DNA of 11,782 nt from a bacterium (GTDB taxonomy: Bacteria > Patescibacteriota > Patescibacteriia > Patescibacteriales > GWC2-42-12): positions 1-11,782 of the forward strand of contig JAURWF010000061.1 in assembly GCA_030655095.1 (NCBI GenBank). The letters run 5' to 3'. Shown here piece by piece: positions 1 to 6,442 of this stretch (position 1 is its first letter; the number at the start of each line of letters is the position of its first letter). Under the pieces are notes generated by a model. That model saw nothing but the letters and a program-made list of their open reading frames with translations, had not been told where the DNA came from and made no database searches. A program made the translations under genes and the position numbers.

Positions 1-2426
1 TTTGGATTAGTTCCGTATTGTAATTCCATTTTGTCTGATAATAAATCATTGTCAGAATCTTTTTCTCTGGCTGAGCCTGAATAAGTTATTGCTTGCATAG
101 CGTTCCAGTCTTCTGTTGTTTTTGGAGTATAATTATAGATTGATTTGAAAGTTTTAATGCCAGTTTTCTCGCTGTTTAAATTTCTATTTTCAGCTTTTTG
201 TCTTAATCCATAAGCCATTACTTTAATAGCTGCATTATCTTTATTATCATTTAAATCAGGAATTCTTTTGTATATTTTAACAAATTGATCTTTTGCCCTT
301 TTTTCCGCTTTGTCATTGGTAATACCTGGAAATCTGCCATTAGCTATTTTAATAACATCTGTTAATTCTGCTTCTGTCTCTGGCAGTTTATCAAATGCGA
401 ATTTGTATGAATTAATAACAGCCGCTCTTTCGCCTGCTCCTAATTTCTGTGTATTGCTGTCAACGCCATAAGTAATAAAATTATTTATAGCATCTTTTGC
501 TGACTGAGTTAATTCTTTTACTCCTGCTGTTAAATTTCTTAGATATTTTAATTCTGTCGCTTGTTCTTTTATTTTATCACGGAGTTGTTTTAGTTCTGAT
601 AAAATTGTTTCAAATTGATTATTATGAAGACGGTTGGCGTTGGCGTTGATTGCTGTAATATTTGAATCTTGACATACTCCTCTTATCCCATCATTCATGT
701 CGGAGTACGGAATTAATCCACGACAACATTTTTTATAATCCCTAATTTCAAAACTTTTTAAATCCATTACTATTCCTCCTGTATATTCACCATTTCCAGC
801 ACACCCTTGTTGCATGCATTGTTGGCTATTATCTATCATCGTTCCAGCTTCTTCGGCAATACATTTATTTTTATACATCTTACCATTTATCCCACAAACT
901 GGCTCATAAAAAATAGGACAAATTTTTTCATTTTTATTAATACCTTTTGGACTAGCTATATAAGTACCTGCTTTAAAATATTCAAATCCTATTTCCAGTC
1001 CTACTTCCAGGGAAAATTCTAATACATAGTCATTTTTATCTAAACGAGTATATTTATATGGAGTTCCACCTGGTGTTGGATTAACAGGAATAACTTTCAT
1101 AAATATAATATTATTATCTACAGTTTTAAGACTTTGTCCAGATTCTATTTTTTCTGGATAAGAGCTAACTTCATTATAATAAAGCTCTAAAGCTGTTTGT
1201 ATTTGTTTTATATCAGAAAGCCTTCTGGCGTCACGAGGTTCTTCGTCTGAAATATCCCCCACCTTAACACTAACGCTTGTTTTAGCAGAAAAACCTTGAT
1301 TATTAGTAATAGTAAAAGTTGGAGTATAATTACCAGCTTTATTATAAGAATGAGTAAAAGTTGTAATTTGAACAAAAGTTTTTGGAGTTAATTGTGTGTC
1401 TCCAATAAACATTGCTTCATCGCCCCAAATTACTGAATAAGTTAATTGTCCATTTCCAGGATCATTTGCTTTAATTGTCCAAGTTCCAGTTTCATTAGTT
1501 TTAAGAGTTATCGGTCCACTAACTCCAGAAATCGCTGGAGAAATATTAGAATTAGATGGTTGTACAAAAGGAGCAGGACATGCTGTATTTGAAATACCAC
1601 TATTAGTTGCGCAATGCAATCCTGCGCTTAATGTACCAGCAGTTGATCCAATACAAAACTGCAACATATAATTTTCACATTTATCTGTTTTGCATAAAAC
1701 TGTCCCTGCTTCATTCGTTGAAACATAAAGATATGAATTATTGGCAACAGTACAAATTCCATCATTTGGCATTCGTGCTTCTGGTGCTAATTTCATTATT
1801 TTACCAATAGAAGTAAGAGTTGTTGGTATTCCGCTTTTATTTATAAAATATTTATTATTATCATTATAATCAAGCTCTAACGCCACTTGCATTTGTTTAA
1901 TATCAACCACTCGTTTTACGTCTCTTACTTGTATTTTAACTTTATCTGAAAAATCAATACTAAAATAATTATCGCTACTATCTTCAGTCCAATTGAACTT
2001 ATATGGCCCCGATGTTTCTATAATCGCAATTTTATAATTATCCCCTGCTATTCCAGAATAATCATCAAAATCTATTTCTAAAAAAGAGAAAGAGTGTTTA
2101 CCAAAAGAAGCGGGTATTCCAGAAGCAATTTGTTTCCAGTTATCACAAACACAAGGCATACTAAAAGCACAAACACACGCTTTTGGCATACTTTCCCCAT
2201 CTATTAAATAAATATCTACCTTTTCAACTCCTGTAGCTTCCCACGTGATATCATAATTTTTTCCAATTTCCAATTTTTCTCCTCCATTTGGTGAGATAAT
2301 TTTAATAGAAGGAGTTTCTTGAGCTTTTACTTCTGAAATATTTCCAAAAACAAAAACACTTAAAACCCCGACCCCACAAATTAAAACCGCGACGATGAAT
2401 AAATAAGTTTTTTTGAATTTAAACAT
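1..2426 (-). CDS. Large secreted multidomain surface protein with Kazal-like domain (partial, 3' end outside window)
   Basis: The reading frame is open from ATG at 2426 to the window edge: 808 codons without a stop, so the C-terminus is missing. Residues 1-35 form a signal peptide (basic start, long hydrophobic core, V-K-A before Q36). Residues about 40-155 resemble the Kre9/Knh1-like domain (SPNGGEKLEIG, then ITWEA) and carry a cysteine cluster at C84, C86, C92 and C94. Two short GspG/pilin-like segments (DIKQMQVALELDYN near 173; DIKQIQTALELYYN near 404) flank a PKD-like beta domain (about 299-388). Residues 503-537 form a Kazal-like domain with cysteines at 503, 511, 522 and 537. A helical, probably coiled-coil stretch covers about 597-650. 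The visible end, D790-S-D-N-D-L-L-S-D-K-M-E, resembles a thrombospondin type 3 calcium loop. Function is inferred to be extracellular or cell-surface; the exact role is unknown. Confidence 0.88.
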   Translation of the reverse strand, partial: MFKFKKTYLFIVAVLICGVGVLSVFVFGNISEVKAQETPSIKIISPNGGEKLEIGKNYDITWEATGVEKVDIYLIDGESMPKACVCAFSMPCVCDNWKQIASGIPASFGKHSFSFLEIDFDDYSGIAGDNYKIAIIETSGPYKFNWTEDSSDNYFSIDFSDKVKIQVRDVKRVVDIKQMQVALELDYNDNNKYFINKSGIPTTLTSIGKIMKLAPEARMPNDGICTVANNSYLYVSTNEAGTVLCKTDKCENYMLQFCIGSTAGTLSAGLHCATNSGISNTACPAPFVQPSNSNISPAISGVSGPITLKTNETGTWTIKANDPGNGQLTYSVIWGDEAMFIGDTQLTPKTFVQITTFTHSYNKAGNYTPTFTITNNQGFSAKTSVSVKVGDISDEEPRDARRLSDIKQIQTALELYYNEVSSYPEKIESGQSLKTVDNNIIFMKVIPVNPTPGGTPYKYTRLDKNDYVLEFSLEVGLEIGFEYFKAGTYIASPKGINKNEKICPIFYEPVCGINGKMYKNKCIAEEAGTMIDNSQQCMQQGCAGNGEYTGGIVMDLKSFEIRDYKKCCRGLIPYSDMNDGIRGVCQDSNITAINANANRLHNNQFETILSELKQLRDKIKEQATELKYLRNLTAGVKELTQSAKDAINNFITYGVDSNTQKLGAGERAAVINSYKFAFDKLPETEAELTDVIKIANGRFPGITNDKAEKRAKDQFVKIYKRIPDLNDNKDNAAIKVMAYGLRQKAENRNLNSEKTGIKTFKSIYNYTPKTTEDWNAMQAITYSGSAREKDSDNDLLSDKMELQYGTNP

Positions 2427-2433
2427 AGAGTTT

Positions 2434-2529
2434 AGTCAAAAGTTCGTAAAGTCTATAAAGTCAAAAGTTTATAAAGTCTATTGAGTTAAATGACTTTACG
2501 AACTTTATGGACTTTTGACTTTATGGACT
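2434..2529. repeat. Large imperfect inverted repeat made of AAAGTC modules
   Basis: The arms are built from repeated pieces such as ATAAAGTC and AAAAGT. The main pairing is 2451-2477 with 2502-2528: 27 positions with three mismatches, all of which would be G-U pairs if the plus strand is transcribed. A second, perfect 15-bp pairing (2439-2453 with 2492-2506, AAAGTTCGTAAAGTC) competes with it. It fills most of the gap between the 57-residue ORF and the secreted protein gene and ends 8 bp before the latter's start codon. It could be a terminator for the upstream block, a 5' leader structure, or a dispersed repeat; the sequence alone does not decide. Confidence 0.75.
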
Positions 2530-2565
2530 AATTTAAAATTTTAGTTAATAAAAAATATTTAAAAA

Positions 2566-2739
2566 TTAAAGACTCCCAGCTTCTTCTGTTTTGCCAAACT
2601 GTTTCTCATACCTTTTAACTAACGCTAGCTGATCTTTATTGGCTTCACCAGCAACTTCAGCCATTATTTTTTCTTGTTTCTTAATTGGAAGTCTAAAAAA
2701 TATATTTAAATTTAATTTTTGTTTTTTGTTGTTTTGCAT
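2566..2739 (-). CDS. Small 57-residue protein following the zeta-like kinase
   Basis: ATG at 2739 opens one base after the zeta-like kinase stop codon (2741-2743), which suggests translational coupling; the frame ends with TAA at 2566. I do not recognise a family. The protein starts with a basic, Asn/Lys-rich stretch (MQNNKKQKLNLNIFFRLP), followed by a likely helical charged region (residues 19-50) with no membrane segment, cysteine or obvious nucleotide-binding motif. Length and charge fit a small antitoxin or accessory protein, but that is an inference from position only. Epsilon/PezA-type antitoxins normally lie upstream of their zeta toxin, so the order here would be unusual. It could also be a chance ORF; the tight spacing and the codon pattern argue for a real gene. 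Confidence 0.6.
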   Translation of the reverse strand: MQNNKKQKLNLNIFFRLPIKKQEKIMAEVAGEANKDQLALVKRYEKQFGKTEEAGSL

Positions 2740-2740
2740 A

Positions 2741-3442
2741 TTAATTTAACATTTTTTCTAAATCTTTTTTAGAATATTGAGCCTTAATATAGCTATCAAT
2801 ATAAACATCAAAATATGATTCTTTTATATTATTGCTATAATTTTTAATAATTAAATAAACATTAATTTTATCTTTAAAAATTGACTTTATTTTTACTGCA
2901 TTTTCTCTGGCGTTAAGAAATGATTCAATAAATATCTTTTTTGGCACTGTTCTGCCTTCTAACTTTTCTCGCTTTTTAGTAAACTCCCACGCTATTAATG
3001 GCTCCTGATAAATATAATAAATTATTACTTCCCTGCCTTTATCAAGTGATCTTTTAATATTACGGTAAACAATATTAAATTTAGCAAATGTGCCATCTAA
3101 AAGCAAACTATATTTTTGCTTTAAAGCATAATTATAGAGTATATCAACGCCAATAGAAGCTCCTCCTTGAACAATATCAGAATTATATCCATTGTATTGC
3201 GGTATAATCTCTCTAATATCATCAGCATCAATTCTAACAATATCTCCTGTAAATCTCTCTATAAATCGTTTTGAATATTCAGTCTTGCCAGCGCCAGGAG
3301 AGCCAGCCATAAAAATTGAAATCGGACATTTACTTGATTGATAAATATTTTTATTAGCAAATTTCTCAAACAATAACTTTTTATTTTGCTTAATAAATTG
3401 TTTAGCTTCTTCACTATCTGTTAAAAATTGTGATTGAGCCAT
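2741..3442 (-). CDS. Zeta-toxin-like P-loop kinase
   Basis: The protein has 233 residues from ATG at 3442; a TTG nine bases upstream (3451) would add three residues and is less likely. The Walker A motif is G47-S-P-G-A-G-K53-T54. R70-I-D72-A-D74-D is at the place of the catalytic Asp after strand 2 in zeta/PezT kinases, D116-G-T118 matches the substrate-binding region, and R158 and R164 lie in a LID-like stretch (KKREKLEGR). Classical zeta/PezT toxins phosphorylate UDP-N-acetylglucosamine and block cell wall synthesis; other members have other substrates, and the substrate cannot be read from this sequence. No epsilon/PezA-like antitoxin precedes it: upstream are a short nucleotidyltransferase-like ORF (17 bp gap) and HepT/MntA. 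Downstream, after one base, is a 57-residue ORF. The family call is firm; toxicity is only inferred. Confidence 0.82.
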   Translation of the reverse strand: MAQSQFLTDSEEAKQFIKQNKKLLFEKFANKNIYQSSKCPISIFMAGSPGAGKTEYSKRFIERFTGDIVRIDADDIREIIPQYNGYNSDIVQGGASIGVDILYNYALKQKYSLLLDGTFAKFNIVYRNIKRSLDKGREVIIYYIYQEPLIAWEFTKKREKLEGRTVPKKIFIESFLNARENAVKIKSIFKDKINVYLIIKNYSNNIKESYFDVYIDSYIKAQYSKKDLEKMLN

Positions 3443-3459
3443 ATAAATCAAAATTGAAA

Positions 3460-3597
3460 TTATTTTAATTTAATCTCTTTCCCATATTCCATAATCTCAT
3501 AAACCAACAGCGAAGTTATTTGAAAATTTTTTGGTCTATAAGCAACTATATCAACAGGAATCTTAAATTTAGAATCTAAAAAATATAATTCAGTCAT
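3460..3597 (-). pseudogene. Short ORF resembling the C-terminal tail of a nucleotidyltransferase (likely remnant)
   Basis: ATG at 3597 gives 45 residues ending in TAA at 3460. The sequence (IPVDIVAYRPKNF, then LLVYEIMEYGKEI) resembles the last strand and helix of MNT-type nucleotidyltransferases, where a P-x-D-[IV]-[IV] strand precedes a terminal E-I-x-x-x-G-x-x-[IL]. The glycine-serine and DxD catalytic motifs are absent. The same frame stays open upstream only as far as the HepT stop codon (3625-3627), so there is no room for the missing N-terminal two thirds. I read it as the 3' scar of a second nucleotidyltransferase gene. The family match is from memory of the pattern and is weak; an independent small protein is possible. 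Confidence 0.42.
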
Positions 3598-3624
3598 TAA
3601 ATTTGCTTCTGCTTCTAATATATT

Positions 3625-4032
3625 TTATAAATTTTCAATTTCTTTTTTCAAACTTTCTGCTAATTGATTAAATACTTTTAAAAAATTTGGGAGTTGAGAA
3701 TAAATATCTTCTGCCATTTCTTGATTATAAATATGAGTGGCTTCATTGCGAGAATCGCACATATTCAACCACTCCTGCTCATAACCAATCAATCCTTGAC
3801 GAAATGCTTCTTGAAAACATTTTTTAGGAGATTGACAAAAAATTGGCTGAGTTTCTAAAAATGCTTTAATTGTTTTCCATGATAATTCAAAAGCTAATTC
3901 AAAACGTTTAATAGCAGAATCTCTAATATATTCATTCTCTTCTTGTTTGAGAACTTCTGATAATCTTTTTAAAGCTTCTTGAAATTGATTAAAAGATTTT
4001 TGAAATTTTTTATTTTCGTTTATTTCTGCCAT
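3625..4032 (-). CDS. hepT: HepT-like HEPN toxin of a type VII toxin-antitoxin system
   Basis: 135 residues, nearly all helical, of the HI0074/nucleotidyltransferase substrate-binding family. The HEPN ribonuclease motif is intact: R95-N-E-A-T-H100-I-Y102, i.e. RX4HXY. In the studied Shewanella pair, R and H form the RNase site and the motif's tyrosine is AMPylated by the partner MntA, which switches the toxin off. Other family features are WLNMCDSRN before the motif and the R-x-E-x-A-x-E-x-S-W-K helix (residues 43-53). The gene follows MntA by 7 bp, the antitoxin-first order of a co-transcribed pair. Length is normal. The start ATG at 4032 has no visible Shine-Dalgarno sequence. Family assignment is firm; that it acts as an active toxin here is inferred from the intact motif. 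Confidence 0.87.
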   Translation of the reverse strand: MAEINENKKFQKSFNQFQEALKRLSEVLKQEENEYIRDSAIKRFELAFELSWKTIKAFLETQPIFCQSPKKCFQEAFRQGLIGYEQEWLNMCDSRNEATHIYNQEMAEDIYSQLPNFLKVFNQLAESLKKEIENL

Positions 4033-4039
4033 ATTTTTA

Positions 4040-4351
4040 TTATTTTGTCAATATTTCTATCTTTTTTAGCGCCGTTTCCTGAAATGATTTAGATGTTTTT
4101 TTAAAATCAATTACATCAATTATATAAAGAGTTTTTATGTCTTCAATTTCATCTCTAATTTTTGCTATAATAGAAAGATTTATTGATTCTGGACCTAAAA
4201 TACCAATATCAACATCAGAATGTTCATTTCCTATATCATTTACCCTTGAACCAAAAAGAAAAACTTTATATTGCGAAATATCTAAATATTTAGAAATAAT
4301 TTCTAAAACTTCTTTTTTAAGTTTTTCCGAAGAGTAATGTTCTAAGCGCAT
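4040..4351 (-). CDS. mntA: MntA-like minimal nucleotidyltransferase antitoxin
   Basis: 103 residues, the size of a minimal (MNT) nucleotidyltransferase of the HI0073 family. The active-site motif is G34-S35, ten residues, then D46-V-D48, exactly GSX10DXD. A third carboxylate is available at D79 or D82 (IIDVIDF). In characterised type VII systems MntA transfers AMP from ATP to the tyrosine in the RX4HXY motif of HepT and so neutralises it. That partner is the next gene, 7 bp downstream, and carries the tyrosine. The start is ATG at 4351, 57 bp after the hppA stop codon, so the pair could be transcribed from its own promoter or by read-through; I could not find a convincing promoter in that AT-rich gap. 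Confidence 0.87.
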   Translation of the reverse strand: MRLEHYSSEKLKKEVLEIISKYLDISQYKVFLFGSRVNDIGNEHSDVDIGILGPESINLSIIAKIRDEIEDIKTLYIIDVIDFKKTSKSFQETALKKIEILTK

Positions 4352-4408
4352 TTTTTTGCTATTAATTTAATTCGTTAATATTTTTATTATGCACTTTTTT
4401 GTTTCAAA

Positions 4409-6400
4409 TTACAACAACAACGCCACAATCATTAAAGCGACTATGTTTAAGATTTTAATCATAGGATTAATCGCTGGACCTGCAGTGTCTTTATAAGGAT
4501 CGCCAACAGTATCGCCTGTAACAGCTGCTTTGTAGGCATCTGAACCTTTGCCACCAAAATTACCTGATTCAATATATTTTTTAGCATTATCCCACGCGCC
4601 ACCACCTGATGTCATGGAAATTGCTACAAAAATACCTGTAATAATTGCTCCTAAAAGCAAACCACCTAAAGCATGAATTCCTAAAGTAAAACCAATAATA
4701 ATTGGAATAACTACTGGAATTAAAGCTGGTACAATCATTTCTTTAAGAGCAGCTTTTGTAACAATATCAACTGTACGTTTATAATCTGGTTTGTCAGTAC
4801 CTTCCATAATACCAGGCTTTTCTTTAAATTGATTACGTACATCTTCAACAACTGAACCAGCTGCGCGTCCAACAGATTGCATAGATAAAGCTGCAAAATA
4901 ATAAGGCAAAAGTCCACCGATAAATAATCCTGCCAAAACCAAAGGATCATTAATTAAAAATTGAAAAGTATCTGGTAAGCTATGAGTAAAATCAGCGAAC
5001 AACACCAAAGAAGCCAAGGCAGCCGAACCAATAGCATAACCCTTTGTTACTGCTTTGGTTGTATTACCAACAGCATCCAAAGGATCAGTAATAGCTCTAA
5101 CTGAATCGCCCATTTCTGCCATTTCTGCTATTCCTCCGGCGTTATCAGTAATTGGTCCATAAGAATCAATGGCAACAATAATACCAGCCATTGATAACAT
5201 TGCCATCGCAGCTATTGCAATACCATAAAGTCCTGCTAAATTAAAAGCTACTAAAATAGCAATAACAATAGCGATAACTGGTAGCGCTGTTGATTTCATA
5301 GAAACTGCTAAACCAGCAATAACATTTGTGCCATGACCAGTTTTAGAAGCTTCTGCAATATCTTTAACAGGCTGATATTGTGTTGAAGTATAATATTCTG
5401 TAATAGCAACCATAGCCATTGTTAATAATAATCCTACCAATGAAGCTAAATAAAGATTAAATGTACTATATTGCCCATTATCTGCCATCAACCAATTTGT
5501 CAAAGGATAAAAAGCAATAGCAGCCAACAAACCAGCAGAAATCATACCCTTATAAAGCGCTCCCATAATATTCTCTGATTTTTCTAATTTAATAAAAAAT
5601 GTGCCTATAATTGAAGTAATGATTGAAACAGCACCAATAACCAATGGGTATAAAACAGCGTTGCCAAAACCAACAAAAAGTAATGAACCAAGCATCATTG
5701 TTGCAATAGAAGTAACTACATAAGTTTCAAATAAATCAGCTGCCATACCTGCACAATCACCAACATTATCACCAACATTGTCAGCGATAACTGCTGGATT
5801 ACGTGGATCGTCTTCAGGAATGCCTGCTTCAATTTTACCGACTAAATCAGCACCAACATCGGCAGCTTTAGTAAAAATACCGCCACCTAAACGAGCGAAA
5901 ATAGAAATTAAAGAGCCACCAAAACCTAAACCAATTAAAGCATGAATATCTTTTGTTAAAAAATAAAAACCAGCCGTGCCCAAAAGAGCTAATCCAACTA
6001 CCAACATTCCCGTAACACTTCCTCCACGCACAGCCACTGATAAAGCTTCTTTTATGCCAGTCCTAGCTGCTTCTGCTGTTCGAACATTAGCCCTTACAGA
6101 AACATGCATTCCAATATAGCCAGTTAAAGCTGATAAAAAAGCACCCAAAATAAAAGCTCCTGCCATTGTCCAGCCTAATCCTGGCACTACGCCAATAATA
6201 ATAAATAAAACTACAGCAACTACAGCTATTGTTTTATATTGACGATTTAAAAAAGCTTGTGCGCCATCTTGAATAGCACGAGCAATTGCCTGCATTTTTT
6301 CATTGCCTGCTGACAAGCGCAATATAAGTTTAATTAAAATAACACCATAAACAATGGCCAAAACCGCACTACCAAGAATAAACCACATAATTAATGACAT
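4409..6400 (-). CDS. hppA: K+-independent proton-pumping membrane pyrophosphatase
   Basis: 663 residues, full length for the family, with about 16 hydrophobic segments. It couples hydrolysis of pyrophosphate to ion export across the cytoplasmic membrane. The catalytic block is complete: D181-V-G-A-D-L-V-G-K189-x-E (residues 181-191), EDDPRNPAVIADNVGDNVGD (196-215), the D-N-A-G-G-I-A-E-M loop near 419-427, and the C-terminal GGGAWDNAKKYIE (599-611) with GDTVGDPYKDTAGP (629-642). The segment G445-N-T-T-K449-A-V-T452 has Lys and Thr where K+-dependent enzymes have Ala and Ala/Gly; this K/T pair marks the K+-independent class, known members of which pump H+. The gene is 42 bp after nusA and probably in the same transcript. 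Start ATG at 6400 matches the usual N-terminus with a first membrane helix at about 4-27. Confidence 0.96.
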   Translation of the reverse strand: MSLIMWFILGSAVLAIVYGVILIKLILRLSAGNEKMQAIARAIQDGAQAFLNRQYKTIAVVAVVLFIIIGVVPGLGWTMAGAFILGAFLSALTGYIGMHVSVRANVRTAEAARTGIKEALSVAVRGGSVTGMLVVGLALLGTAGFYFLTKDIHALIGLGFGGSLISIFARLGGGIFTKAADVGADLVGKIEAGIPEDDPRNPAVIADNVGDNVGDCAGMAADLFETYVVTSIATMMLGSLLFVGFGNAVLYPLVIGAVSIITSIIGTFFIKLEKSENIMGALYKGMISAGLLAAIAFYPLTNWLMADNGQYSTFNLYLASLVGLLLTMAMVAITEYYTSTQYQPVKDIAEASKTGHGTNVIAGLAVSMKSTALPVIAIVIAILVAFNLAGLYGIAIAAMAMLSMAGIIVAIDSYGPITDNAGGIAEMAEMGDSVRAITDPLDAVGNTTKAVTKGYAIGSAALASLVLFADFTHSLPDTFQFLINDPLVLAGLFIGGLLPYYFAALSMQSVGRAAGSVVEDVRNQFKEKPGIMEGTDKPDYKRTVDIVTKAALKEMIVPALIPVVIPIIIGFTLGIHALGGLLLGAIITGIFVAISMTSGGGAWDNAKKYIESGNFGGKGSDAYKAAVTGDTVGDPYKDTAGPAINPMIKILNIVALMIVALLL

Positions 6401-6442
6401 AGATTTGATAATTTTATATTTAAATTAATTTATAATTTTTTT

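Noticed and set aside
807..1810. Plus-strand ORFs of 71 and 67 residues (807-1022, 1607-1810)
   Set aside because: They lie antisense to the large secreted protein frame, which is uninterrupted and shows recognisable domains.
3443..3451. TTG start for the zeta-like kinase
   Set aside because: It adds only three residues; the ATG at 3442 is the simpler start and no ribosome-binding site favours TTG.
4352..4408. Promoter for mntA-hepT (TTGAAA with several AT-rich -10 candidates)
   Set aside because: No -10 candidate has acceptable spacing from the TTGAAA; in this AT-rich gap the match is not convincing.
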